64,000 nt of DNA from assembly GCA_038049695.1 (NCBI GenBank), contig CP142452.1, positions 51,108,501 through 51,172,500 on the forward strand, given 5' to 3'. Positions 53,291-64,000 of this stretch are shown in pieces. Made by a program: the position numbers and the translations under genes. Source of the stretch: Cinnamomum chago. Lineage: Eukaryota; Streptophyta; Magnoliopsida; Laurales; Lauraceae. The notes beneath the pieces are model-generated. The model was not told where the DNA came from and did not search any database. It saw only the letters and a program-made list of their open reading frames with translations. The first letter of the stretch is position 1. Each line of letters begins with the position of its first letter.

Positions 53291-54828
53291 CTATCCAAAA
53301 ACTTATTCCGGACCAGTTCAGCTCCTCTCTATCTCTTCCTACTACCACCTCTTTTTAACCCCTTTATATACACCACAAGAGGGGCTCAAAACTTCATCCA
53401 AATCAACATAATTTTTCCAACAACATCCATTCTAACCTCATTTAACAATATCATATTCAAATACAATGAATAGAGGGAAGGAAACCACTACACACAAGAG
53501 TACATTTGAGATAAAACAAGGGAAAGTTAAATGCTATGAACCAATACCTCTCTATGACAATAAATGCATTATCTAGGCTCTTCATGAGCATTCATTTCAA
53601 GTCAAAGTAATAAATAAGCATGTATGGAAAAACAATAAAATCAACCACATTTCTATAAAACCATATGAACAAACTTTGACCAAATAAAATGCATACCTTT
53701 CCAAGAGATTTAACAAGAGGGAAAGACCCATTAATATGCATTTTCAAAATCAATAAAAATGTGGTAAGAAGCATATGTGAAAACATGTATCAAATTATCA
53801 AGAACAAGTAACAAAATTTAGGATTTTCTCATAAAACTTGATGACATTCAAACCATCCATTCATCCACTTGCCTTGGGTTCCGATTAGCTAATCAAGCTC
53901 TCCAAACATTCTCAAGCAACCCTACAAGCATAGCCAAAAACCCCAAAAAACAAACCCATTTAGAACCCTAAAATGGCAAATCAAGAAAGACAAGGAATGG
54001 GCTCAAACCAAACTAGGAAATAGAACTTAAGGGAAAGCCATAGCTCACCAATAGAAGTTGGAAAGAAGTCCTTACCTCTAGGGCCATTAATCAACAAGAA
54101 GAAGCTTGAAATAGGGGCTGCCCACCTTGGTTTTGCACAAAAATAGCATCCATGGGAAGCTAGAGAGATGAGGAAGAAGATGGCATGGTTGGGTTTCCTC
54201 CATGAATGGGGAGGAGAAAACAAGAAGAAAAGGGAGGGGAGGCTCAGTTGCAGAGCTCCCCCTTTGGCCTGTAACAAATGAGGGAGAAGAGGGGAGAGTT
54301 ATCTTTTTATAATGAGTGGGTGTGGGCCCCACCACACTTAAAACTTGCCAAGGGTAAAACATCAATTTCTGGGCCTCGGATGCAATCGACGAAGAAGAGG
54401 AAAATGTTTCTCATAAAATCTAGTTTTCAAAAAGTATAATTTTGGCATGGTTCTGGGATCTCGAAATTTGGGTCAAGATTTGGTGTGAAAAGACTGTTTT
54501 GCCCCTAACATTAGGAAAGTAGGGTTTCGGGGTCTCGAACGGGGACGAAGTCAACACGAAAGTTGTAGAGAATAACAAAATAAGTCAAATGAGGCTAAAA
54601 CAAGAATTATCGAAAATTCAAATAATCTCCCAATCACTCGCAAGGTCACTAAAAGAACCCCCAAAGGGTCCCACTAATCACAAAGGCACTCAAAACTCCC
54701 CAAAACTAGTGAAAAACCATTCTAGCTCACAAACTCAACCCAACAAACACTAATCCCACTAAAAAAAACCAATCCACAAATACAACAACACTAATCCAGG
54801 AAATTAGGGGTCGGGTTCTCACAGATTG

Positions 54829-55228
54829 TGCAAGTGTTGCACACTTTTCTTTCTCTCCCTCTTCTAGTTCTCTTCTAGTTTCCTTTAGGGTTTTCTCTTG
54901 AAGATTCCACCATCTTCTTTAGAAAAGAGAATCTGATACTGGTCATAGCGTGGAAGATCAAAATGTGTTGGAGATTCTGATTTGATTAGTGAAAGTGTTT
55001 CATCATCAAAGAAGGTATAATCTACATCCTTGTATGTTGTAGATTTCGTGGTTGCATGTTTAGGTGTTGTTTTCTATCTTCTAGATAGGTTATATTGCTG
55101 TACATGATTTATGAGTTTGAGGGATTGCATCTTGGATTGGGTTTTGTTGCCTTCTAGATAGATTATCCCCGCATTAAGTGGGTCAAAAGTTTTTGAAACC
55201 TAACTGAAAGGCCTACCTACTTCCAACA
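54829..55228 (+). mobile_element. C1 3' LTR, distal part
   Basis: TGCAAGTGTTGCACAC ... GGCCTACCTACTTCCAACA, collinear with 12143-12591 of the 5' LTR but lacking about 45 bp around 55010 (the TCTCCATTAGAGCACTACC block). It is followed immediately by the resumed H LTR, ATCGGGATGACACGGGATCC. Confidence 0.85.
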
Positions 55229-57431
55229 ATCGGGATGACACGGGATCCACAAGATCCAGGCTGCAGTTGGCGGGAACGGGAGGGGGACCTCCGAGTCAGT
55301 GGATAAGGCCAACAAGGTCGTCCAAGTTTAGTGGTGCCGACTCATAGGTCACATGCAAGAAATCGGGACATGTGCATGTCTTTATAATGTAAAACACCTA
55401 AATGGTCCAAACGGGGTGCCCATAGGCACAAATATCACTTTATTATCGAGCAATGCATAACGGGGCGACCAAAATGCTAAAAATATAATTTCAATATTCT
55501 CGGGGCATGTCTATTTATGTAGTATGAATTTCGAGAAGTGTAAATGGAAATTCGAGTAAAATAAAACATAAATGGATTTTCATAAATTTCCAAACCAAGC
55601 ATTGAGGGTTCAAGATTTAAATCAATGTGAACAAGGGTCTCATATGTCGGTTTAGATATTGACTTGCTACTCGATGAGATTTGGAGACATTCCAAGCTCC
55701 CTATACACATTTGCAAGCCAAAAACCCTCGATGCTTCTCCGTGATTGGGTTTCTTTCTCAAACGGCTCCACACATCAACTCCTAGGTTTCCCCATTGTAT
55801 TTGGGCTCCACACAGGCCTCTCCCAAGCATTTAAACATCATTTCAAGGTCCCTTGCATTGACCCAGGCCTGCTGCACAGTTGGCTCGAGCGGACCCAAAT
55901 TTCGCTCGAGCCAATGGATTTTTGGGAGGGTTCGCTCGAGCGGACCTGCCCAAGTCAGGTTCACTCGAGCGAATAGGCAAGTCGGCTCAATCCAACTGCC
56001 CTCTGGATGGGATTCACTTGAGCGAACTTTTAAAGAACTTGTTTCTGATGTTCAGTTCGGCTCCTTCCTTTCTTCTCTTGGAAATCTCTTTGAAGCTCCC
56101 TTTCTACACATAAATTAGGGGCTCATGACCTCATTTAAACCACACACAATCCACCATCAAAACCTCCCAAAAATTACATCAAATCCCCTCCTTTCCATCC
56201 ATATTCAATCAAAATAGAAGACCCATCATTCATGAAATTCATTTACAACCTAAAGAAGCTTTCATCAAATTAAATACATACATTTCCACGGGATGAAACA
56301 AGAGAAAGGACTCATCAATATCCCTTGTCAAACAATAAGACCAAAGCAAGAGAGATAGATGAAAACACGCATTCAATCACTAAGAATGATAGATGTGAAC
56401 CAAATTTTTTTTCCTAAAACATGTAACATGCAAAACTCATCATTTCATCCACTTGCCTTGGGTCCCAAAATGGCTAAGCAACTCCTAGTCACCCTCTCCA
56501 AGCGACAATCTCCAAGCTACACAAAAAGCCCCAAAACAAAAACCCATTTAGAAACTAAAATGGTCAAAACAAGGAATGGGGCAGAAAGGGCATGCAATAA
56601 TGGAGATGGAGTTTCTCTAAAGTAAGGAAAACCCAAATCTAAAGGATGGAAGGGAGGCCTTACATGGATGTTCTTCAAATGCACAAAGTTAGCTCTAGGA
56701 GAACCTTGGAATGGGCGGTTTCCTCCACAAATAGTATCAATGGAGAGCCTTCAAGATGAAGAAGAAGAAGATGACCTCCATTTTTCGATTGGTGCAAGAT
56801 TGGTAGAGGATTGGAGATGGAAGAGTAAGAAGAAGAGAGGAAAGAAAACCCTAGAGCGGCATAGCCACTCCTCCCATGTTTTTGAGCTGGAAAAAGGGGA
56901 TTAGGGAAGAAGGTTCTCCTTTTATAGTAGGTGGAGATGGGTCCCACTACTGGCTAGACTTGTCGGGCTAAAAACATGGTTTTCCAGGCCTAGGATCAGT
57001 TCGATACAGAAGGGAAAAATGACAGTCGAAAAATCTAGTTTCTAAAAAGTATATATTTCAAGTGTTTTGGGGATATCGAATGTCGTGTCCAGATTTGCTG
57101 TAAAAAGACTGTTTTGCCCTCGAAGTTGTAAAAGTCGGGTTTCGGGATCTTGAGCTGGGACGGAGTCAACATGAAAGTTGTAGAGGTTAACGATATAAGT
57201 TAAACAGAGTGAAAACATTTATTATCGGGATCTGGAATAACCCCCATATACACGCAGAGTCCCAAAGAGAACCTCAAAGGGTCCCACTTGATAAAAAAGG
57301 CTCTCAAAATTCCCTAAAGCTATATAAAAGCTATTCTAATCTCAAACTTAAACAAAATCCACTAATCTTACCTAGAACTAACACATGACTTAATTAATGC
57401 TAATCGTGATCACTCGGGTCGGGGTCTAACA
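55229..57431 (-). mobile_element. H 3' LTR, proximal part
   Basis: Resumes the H LTR at the AACTGCAG-type block (CAGGCTGCAGTTGGCGGG), a GCTCGAGC cassette at 55873-56036, an ATGTAAGG donor-like word (inverted, 56659-56665), a decayed U3 box (56988-57011) and the LTR start, inverted ...CGGGTCGGGGTCTAACA at 57431. Several cassette words are broken by CpG decay, in line with age. Confidence 0.85.
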
Positions 57432-57874
57432 TCCTCCACCCCTTAAGACATTTGGTCCTCCAAATGAAAAATACAACTAACCTCGGGTAGTAGATGAGGA
57501 TACTTCTTCTGGACTTGATCCCGTAGTTCCCATGTTGCTTCTTCCGATCCATAGATTTCCTAAAGCACTTTCACCCAATGAATTGTCCGTGTCCTCAGCT
57601 CTTGTTCCTTTGTATTGATGATATGAACATGATTCTCTACATATGTAGCATCTTTTCGGATTTCCAATGGTTCATGACAGAGCACATGCAATGGGTCAGG
57701 GACGTACTTCTTCAACATCGACACATGGAAGACATTGTGTACACCGGAGAGTTTGGGTGGTAAGGCTAATTTGTAAGCCACATCACCAATCTTGCTCACA
57801 ATATCATAAGGTCCAATGTACCTCCTGGATAGGTTGCCCTTCTGCCCAAATCTCAATGTTCCCCTAGTCGGTGA
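57432..57874 (-). pseudogene. H integrase C-terminus and chromodomain-like tail
   Basis: After the inverted polypurine tract (57432-57447) the minus strand encodes EATWELRDQVQKKYP, then upstream, across a stop, RTIHWVKVL, HVHIINTKEQELRTR, KLSGVHNVFHVSMLKKYV, RYIGPYDIVSKIGD and PTRGTLRFGQKG. It aligns to G 49340-49750. The stop near 57559 and other changes make it non-functional. Y3 splits it from the rest of integrase. Confidence 0.85.
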
Positions 57875-59391
57875 TAAAAGTTCAAGATCGAATCCTAGAG
57901 GGGGGGGGGGTGAATAGCGTGAGCTCAAATAACTAGGCCAAATTTTAAATCTTTTTTCATTTAAGTTACTTATGCTTTGATGAAGATTAGTTATCTTGTG
58001 AAGTGGAGTAGTCTCAAAGTAAAGCATACACAAGAAACTAACAATTACAATCTTCAATCAATGATAGTATCAAACAAGAGAGCATCATCCATGCAATGAA
58101 AGCAAAAAGTCAATCACCATAGTACAAGCATTTATAGTGGTTCGGCCAACGTGCCTACATCCACTCCCAATGTCCCTACCAGATTTCCGCTAACTCAAAT
58201 TAAGGTTTAGGTTCACCTTCAACCTTACAAATACATCAATATGCTTTTCAAGGCTAAGCATAAACCTTTACAACACTATATATGCTTTTCAAGGCTAAGA
58301 ACCAACCTTTACAACAAGAAGATTTTCTCTTAAATAAAATGCCTATGAATGCATAGATTAAGAGAACAATGTAAGTGTAATTTAATGCCTCTAAATAGGC
58401 TGAATTGAAAATGAAATCTCACTCTCTAGACATATGCATATGAATGGTAAAAGTCTATGATTCATGCATATACTAGAAACTTTTCTATCTCCTTTTAGAA
58501 AGAAGAAATTCTAAATGATGCAAAGATGTTAATCATTTATATAAGCAAAAGTTTTATGACAAACACATGGGTTTTCAAAGTGAACAAACTTGATTTGAAG
58601 AAGTAAAACTTAAATCTAGCAAGTTAGTTTTGAAACAATAAAACAACTTCATGTGAATTTCAAACTATATGTTGGTTTCATAAAGCTAGGAGATTTTAAA
58701 GTTCTAAGCATGTTATGAAAAGCAACATTTCAAAAGATAGACATCTATTTAATCATGCTTTAAAGAAAACAAAGAATTAGTAACAAAGCATGACTTTAAA
58801 CTTGGGATAAAGAAAGCACACCCATTTGAAGATCAGAGGTTGAATCAATGGATTAGCTTCATAATCCCTTCACTAATACTCTTGAAAAGTTGTTAGTCCT
58901 CGGCCTCAAAAGTCCCCCAAAGTTCAGCAACTTTTTCCAAACAAAAAGCCACTATTATTAGAGAAGAAGTTCAAAACGGCTAGTGCCTGGTCGACCTGGT
59001 ACAAGGCCGGGTCAACCGCTCGTTGGAGAGGCTAACGACACAAATCCCCTGTCAACCCGCAGTGTGGCCGGTTGACCTAGAGACAGCTCTGAAATTCTAA
59101 AATTTTAGAAAGTTGAAACTAAGAGGGCTTCTTTCCAGCGGACTTGAGGCACATTGATCAAGCTTGGATCATGATTTTAAAAAGGTTGAAAATTGAATTT
59201 TAATGACATGAAACATTCAAACCAAAATATGGAATTAAAGTGAAAACATTTGGAAAGCTTGAAAAGATTTTCAAAGATAGAACATTTTAAGACTTGAAAA
59301 TTTGAATTAAAAAACTTCATGAAAGAATGAGAGGTCAAGTTATGAAAATGAATGCATCCTATCAAATTGCAACAAAACAAAAACTCTAACA
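57875..59391 (-). mobile_element. Solo LTR Y3, SIRE/Maximus-like, minus strand
   Basis: 1517 bp in inverse orientation, from TAAAAGTTC (originally TGAAAG) to ...AAAACTCTAACA, with target duplication GGTGA at 57870-57874 and 59392-59396. Shows the inverted C run (57901-57910), the GCCGAACCACTATAAA block inverted (58135-58150) and a decayed GGTCGACC cassette (58980-59085). The insertion split the VFLKVSP codons of H integrase, and removal restores them. Confidence 0.88.
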
Positions 59392-60310
59392 GGTGACACC
59401 TTTAAGAAAACATTGTCTCCTTCTTTGAACTGTAAGTCACTTCTATGCGAGTCTGCATAGCTTTTCTGTGTACTCCAGGCTACTTTCAGACGTTCTTCGA
59501 TCAACTTGACTTTGTCACTAGTCTCACTCACTATGGCTAGTCCATGGAAGTTGCGAACACCTACTTCCTCCCAACACATAGGTGTCCTACACCTTCTGCC
59601 ATACAAAGCCTCGAAAGGCGCCATTCCAATGCTCGAGTGGTAACTATTGTTGTAAGCAAACTCACACAACGGTAAAGTCTCATCCCATTGAGTCTTGAAG
59701 TCTAACATGTAAGCACGAAGCATATCCTCAAGGGTTTGAATTGTCCTCTCTGATTGACCATCTGTTTGTGGGTGATAAACTGTGCTAAACTGCAGCTTCA
59801 TACCCATGGATTCATGTAGGGTCTTCCAAAATCTCGAGATGAATTTGCTGTCTCTGTCGGATGTGATAGAAACTGGTTGTCCTTGCCGACTAACAATCTC
59901 ATTGACAAACAACTCTACCAAAGGTAGCATGTACATTTTCTTCCATGTCCTCATTGGAATGAAATGGGTGGACTCGGTGAAGCGGTCCATAATGACCCAT
60001 ATTGCATTATTGCCTCTGCTGGTCCTCGGTAATCTTGAAACAAAATCCATGGTATTGTATTCCCATTTCATTCTGGGATCTTTAACGGTTGCAACAACCA
60101 TGGAGGCTTCTGATGCTCTGCTTTCACCAACTGACAGGTTATACATCGAGAAACAAATGCTGCAATTTCTCTCTTCATATTGTTCCACCAAAATCTGCCC
60201 TTCAAGTTCTAATATATCTTTGTACTGCCTGGATGCATGGAATACTTCGTTGTGTAAGCCTCGGTCATGATGTCATTCCTCACATCTTCAATGTTAGGCA
60301 CGCATAGACG
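59392..60310 (-). pseudogene. H integrase core
   Basis: Minus strand: WEYNTMDFVSRLP (catalytic D), SITSDRDSKFISRFWK (second D), YHPQTDGQSERTIQTLE (E), LCEFAYNNSYHSSIGMAPFE, LYGRRCRTPMCWEEVG and VFLKVSP. The DDE set is complete. Upstream of 60100 the frame is broken and the zinc domain is degraded. Confidence 0.85.
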
Positions 60311-61460
60311 GTCACGATAGTACAAGACTCCGTCCACAATATGAAAGTCTGGACGCTCTACTATGTGCTTCAAAATCCTTACCAGCTCTGGATCTTGTAA
60401 CTGGTTATCCTTGATCTTCTAAATGAAGGAAGGCTCAGACACTAACATATTAGCCAACATTACACCTTCCTTAGTGGCTGTAGGTCTATTCCCAACTCTT
60501 CCAACTGCTGAAAGATACAATTACCACTTAGATTTGCCAAGCCTACTGATTTTCTGCTTAAAGCATCGGTAACTACATTTGGTTTCCCCGGGTGATACTT
60601 GATTGGAAAGTCATAATCTTTAATATATTCCATCCATCTCCTCTGCCTCATGTTCAGCTCCTTCCGAGAAAATAAGTACTGTAAGCTAGGTGATCGGAGT
60701 GAACTTTGAACTTATCTCCGTAAAGGTAATGTCTCCACATTTTCAATGCAAGAACAACCACTGCCAATTCAAGATCATGGGTTGCCTAGTTCTTCTCGTG
60801 ATCTTTCAACTGCCGAGATCCGTAAGCAACGACTTCTCCATCCTGCATTAGCACACACCAAAGTCCAGCTTTCAAAGCATCAGTAAAAATAATAAAATTG
60901 TCGCTTCCGGAGGGTAAAATAGTAAAATAAGGACCAGTGCTGTAGTCAATCTCTTTTTCAGCTCTTGGAAACTAGCCTCGCACTAGTCTGTCCATACAAA
61001 TGGTGCATTTTTCCTGGTCAACTTCGTCAATGGTGACATAATCGACGAAAACCCTTAGACAAATCTCCGGTGATACCTTGCCAATCTAAGAAAACTTCTG
61101 ATTTCTGATGCATTTCTCGGTCTTTCCCAATTCAAAACTGCCTCTATCTTAGCCGGATCCACTGACAACCCTTTTTTGGAAATGATTTGTCCCAAAAATG
61201 CTACTTGTTCAGCTGGTTGTCTCTTAGAAGTTACAGTGCTAGCCTCAAATGCTCTTTATGTTCTTCTCTAGTCTTAGAGTACACCAAAATATCATCAATA
61301 AACACCACTGTGAACTGATCCAAATACTGTGAAAATATTTGTTCATCAATGCCATGAATACCGCTGGTGCATTAGTCAGCCCAAATGGCATCACTAGGAA
61401 TTCATAGTGCCCATATCTTGTCAAGAAAGTTGTCCTCGGTACATTTGACTCTAACTCTCA
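60311..61460 (-). pseudogene. H RNase H and RT C-terminal half
   Basis: Several frames on the minus strand: [20 protein letters not shown] (60590-60651) and DALSRKS of the RNase H end, FTDA near 60880, and RT with VVFIDD at about 61291-61305 and LTNAP near 61370. Many stops and small indels separate them. Clearly one decayed pol collinear with G 47290-48190. Confidence 0.8.
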
Positions 61461-61850
61461 GCTAATGGTAATCGGATCTCAAGTCAATCTTCGAGAAATA
61501 GGCAGCACCTTGCAACTGATTGAACAGTTCATCTATCCTTGGCCATGGGTATTTATTCTCGATGGCCACTTGGTTCAATCTCCGGTATTCGATGCACATC
61601 CTCATCCAACCATCTTTATTCTTGACAAACAAAACCGGAGCTCCCCACGGCGAAATGCTAGGTCTAACAAAACCTTTGTCTAACAATTCTCCCAATTCCA
61701 CTGGAGCCATCCTATATGGTGCAATAGAAATCGGAGCGGTCCCTGGTAATAACTCAATGGTGAAATCAATTTCTCTAATGGGTAACAATCCTGGAATCTC
61801 TTTTGGAAAAACTTTCGGGATTCCCAAACAATAGGGATCTCCTCGACCCA
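61461..61850 (-). pseudogene. H RT N-terminal half
   Basis: Minus-strand frame with [67 protein letters not shown] and [12 protein letters not shown]. Compared with G it has an internal deletion in the [10 protein letters not shown] stretch and a substitution in the CIDYRKLN motif. Confidence 0.85.
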
Positions 61851-62431
61851 TTGGGATCGTTTATCCTCCATGATAAACGCTAAATAGGCTTCACATTCAC
61901 TTTTCAAAAGCCTATCAGCCTTCAATGCTGAGATAAACCCTGCACGAGGATTCCTCCTCTCTCCCTGAAACATCACTCCTACCGATGTCTCATCTAGTTT
62001 AAAGGTGAGGGTCTTATCGAAATAATCCATCGTGGCATGGTACCCTGCCAACCAATCCATCCCTAGGATGATATCGAAGTCATGCATCTCCAATAAAATG
62101 AGATTTGCGGGTAAAACCACTTCTCCTATCTGAGTTGCGCAACTAGGGTAAAAAGTCATACACAACTTGTTTGCCTACTGGAGTAGCCACGGTCAAAATA
62201 AACTCAAGTTCTCTAGCATGCACATCAATCAACTTAGAAAATTTAGGAGATAAAAACGAATGTGTAAAGCCAGGGTCAAACAAAATCCCTGCTTCAATTC
62301 CACAGACAAGGAGTGTACATTCCACTACGTTGCCTGCAGCCTCTGCATTAGCCCGATTGACTGCATAGACTTGCCCACGTTGTTGTGGCCTGTTTTGAGC
62401 TTGTTGATGTTGTTGGGGTCTATACTATTGC
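61851..62431 (-). pseudogene. H protease and end of gag
   Basis: Minus-strand pieces: LLVCGIEAGILFDPGFTHSF (protease active-site D present, S to F change), ATPVGKQVV, frameshift near 62155, then LILLEMHDFDIILGMDWLAG and ATMDYFDKTL. Upstream is a Q-rich gag linker, broken at 62431 where a copia LTR begins. Confidence 0.8.
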
Positions 62432-64000
62432 TGTTGGAAGTAGGTGGGCCTCTTGGATAGGTTTTCAAAACTTTTGACCCACTTGACTCAGCGATCAAGT
62501 ACCCATAAGGCCATAAACCACATCCAGGATGCAATCCCTCCGTCTCATCAATCATGTACAACAATAAATTCTATTTAGAAGATAGAAATCAACAACTACA
62601 TGCATCCAAAATAATCCACAACAAATAGAGAAGTAGATTATACCTTTGGAGCCCGGTAGTGCTCTAATGGAGACGAAGACAATCAAGTAGATCAAGAACT
62701 CTTCTTGAAGCAATTTGGGATCTCCAAGACCTTGTTGTCTTCCACGCTATGACCTGCTATCAGATCTTTTTTCTCAAGAAGATTGGTGGAAACTTCAAGA
62801 GAAAACCCTACTAGAAACTTCAAGGAACTAGAAGAGAAGAAAATTGTGCTACACTTGCACAAGGAGGAGGGCTGGGCGTGGATCTCTATGGTGGACATCC
62901 CACCCCTTTGTGCCTCTTTTATATGTTTGCAAACCTCCTCTTTTCCTAATTGAAATAGAAGTCCTACTTCCACAAACAATTAGCAACTTTCTCCTTTCTA
63001 ATTATCATAGAAGTCTCATTTCCACAACAATTAGTAACTTACTATTACCACTATTAGAAGTCTCACTTCAAATAGAAATAGTAACTTTCTAATTCCTTTC
63101 TTTTAGAGTTCATGATGGATTAGTATCTTCTAATAACTTGGGCTAGCGTGGGGACCACTAGGGATTCCATAGAAAGCTAGCTCCAATTGGGACACCGCGA
63201 CCCCACATCTCATGTGCAATCCGGGCCCACAGTTAATTGTAAATAACACCACTATATAAATGCAATTGCACTCTAGTCTTAGGAAAAAATTACAAAGAAG
63301 ACCTTAAACTTCCCGATTACCACAAGTAGGCCCCTCTATCAATATCCATAGATCAATTGGAATAAATTTGTCTCAACCAATCTTAGATCCACATCTTATT
63401 ATCCTTGAGCCTCAATTAATCACAATGATCATCAGTACCATCCAATTAACTCTTAATCGAGATGGATGCGCACTTACTAATGACAAATCCATTAATTGGC
63501 ACAAGGGGATAATATAGAAAGATTCCATCTTGATCATTGGATGTTTCCACAGTCCTACTACCACATACCCAAGACACCGAGGTGTTGACCTACAGTTGGC
63601 CTCACTCATTGGTGACTCAAAGCAAATGAATAGAAAGAAACTTGAGTCCATCAATGTCTCAGGATTAAGAGCCTATTGCTAGGGAATTATGAGAGCAAAC
63701 CTTAAAATCGAGACAACATTGCATAAAGTGATTCTCATGGTCCTTCAATACATCCAATGTACCAGTACCATGATCTAGAGTCTTACATTCTGGTGATCGA
63801 GACAAATCACACTATCTCATAGTGATCAAAGTGCTACAACCTTATCAGATGAGATGCCCAGTCTCATCACCGGTTGTGAACATATTTAAGTATAAGATTT
63901 GTGACACATGTCTCCCGTATGTAGATCTCATCCATATACATATATCACATCTAATATACTAGTGGGACTCGGTTCATCTCATGAACCATCATGTCATATG
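62432..64000 (-). mobile_element. Copia LTR (C1 family), minus strand, partial
   Basis: Starts TGTTGGAAGTAGGTGGGCC, the inverse of the C1 LTR end, and follows the C1 LTR backwards to its AATGACATGATGGTTCATGAGATGAA block at the window edge, so only ~120-150 bp are missing. Diverged from both C1 LTRs. It interrupts the gag linker of H; possible target base set ATTGC at 62427-62431 cannot be confirmed here. Whether it is a solo LTR or an element end is unknown. Confidence 0.85.

Larger units (their letters stand above)
40023..54823 (-). mobile_element. Solo LTR S3, 4.0-kb Tekay-type, minus strand, hosting element G
   Basis: TGTCACGCCCCC at 40023 to ...TCGGGTTCTCACA at 54823, target duplication GATTG (40018-40022 and 54824-54828). 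Without G and its duplication it is about 4038 bp. Shares with S1 the 91-bp minisatellite (40660-41260), a tandem duplication of the CTCACCTCGAGTGACTGAGA segment (41480-41590), the GCTCGAGCGAA cassette (53036-53290), U3 box (54374-54396) and donor-like CTTACCT (54071-54077). Closest relative in the window is S1. Confidence 0.9.
10854..55228 (+). mobile_element. Ty1/copia element C1, multiply interrupted
   Basis: 5' LTR, leader, gag-pol and 3' LTR of one copia element, spread over 44 kb by later insertions (16593-23975, 24282-28387, 28517-34467, 35043-38036, 40023-54823). Removing them with one copy of each target duplication joins protease, integrase, RT and RNase H in the right order. The coding sequence has a deletion in the integrase zinc region, frameshifts and at least five stops, so it is dead. 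It lies in the 3' LTR of H. No target duplication was found at its outer edges, and the first ~35 bp of the 5' LTR seem lost. Confidence 0.85.
9952..62431 (-). mobile_element. Tekay/Del-type gypsy element H (host of the nest)
   Basis: Minus-strand element interrupted by C1 and everything inside C1 (10854-55228), by Y3 (57875-59391), and cut at 62432 by a copia LTR. Its 3' LTR is 9952-10853 plus 55229-57431, about 3.1 kb, TGTTAGACCCCGACCC...GGGTTGCGACA in its own orientation. The pol order on the minus strand is protease, RT, RNase H, integrase, chromodomain-like tail, all with frameshifts and stops. The 5' LTR would lie right of the window. The continuity of the LTR across the C1 insertion is seen by comparison with 31425-31530. 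Confidence 0.8.

Overview
The window is a stretch of a flowering-plant nuclear genome made almost entirely of transposable elements nested inside one another. The plant origin rests on plant-type Ty3/gypsy chromoviruses of the Tekay/Del kind with 3-4 kb LTRs, SIRE/Maximus-like and other Ty1/copia elements, a CACTA DNA transposon, and gene pieces that encode plant proteins (SHAGGY-type kinase, PDR-type ABCG transporter). The species cannot be named from the sequence. I see no intact host gene, rRNA, tRNA or CRISPR.

Layout. 1-3313 is AT-rich, repeat-bearing, unclassified DNA. 3314-9951 is a patchwork of truncated LTRs: a SIRE-like LTR with primer site, a Tekay LTR, copia LTR ends and a rearranged minus-strand copia coding remnant. 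From 9952 to at least 62431 runs a minus-strand Tekay element (called H) with decayed pol. A plus-strand copia element (C1, about 10854-55228) lies inside the 3' LTR of H. C1 was itself hit by five insertions: a 7.4-kb CACTA element (16593-23975), a 4.1-kb solo LTR S1 (24282-28387), a SIRE-like solo LTR Y2 (28517-34467) that contains another 4.3-kb solo LTR S2 (29945-34233), a 3.0-kb solo LTR S4 (35043-38036), and a 4-kb solo LTR S3 (40023-54823) that contains a complete, very young 10.76-kb Tekay element G (41983-52740). Most boundaries are proved by target-site duplications, and joining the flanks rebuilds a continuous though mutated copia pol. H also carries a SIRE-like solo LTR Y3 (57875-59391) and is cut on the right by a minus-strand copia LTR that leaves the window.

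Most notable content. (1) The CACTA element carries same-strand, intron-containing fragments of at least seven unrelated host genes: WD40 protein, mitochondrial succinate/fumarate carrier, CTP synthase, SHAGGY/GSK3 kinase, DEAD-box helicase, ABCF transporter and PDR-type ABCG transporter. The last two are joined within one exon. (2) The Tekay LTRs appear to hide a spliced small coding exon. A conserved splice-acceptor-like block is followed by an open frame of exactly 92 nt in four divergent LTRs (ending E-W-x-x-D-D-V-x-stop), or exactly 136 nt in the three 4-kb LTRs, although flanking segments differ by indels. (3) LTRs of both superfamilies, and the C1 leader, carry a CpG-rich palindrome cassette whose core word differs between families but is repeated within each copy. 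(4) Element G has LTRs that differ at only three noticed positions in 2951 bp, yet its coding region holds an in-frame stop and a frameshift.

No genes work together here in the usual sense. The functional logic is that of retroelement LTRs (promoter, leader, primer site, gag-pol, polypurine tract) and of transposon-driven shuffling of host exons.
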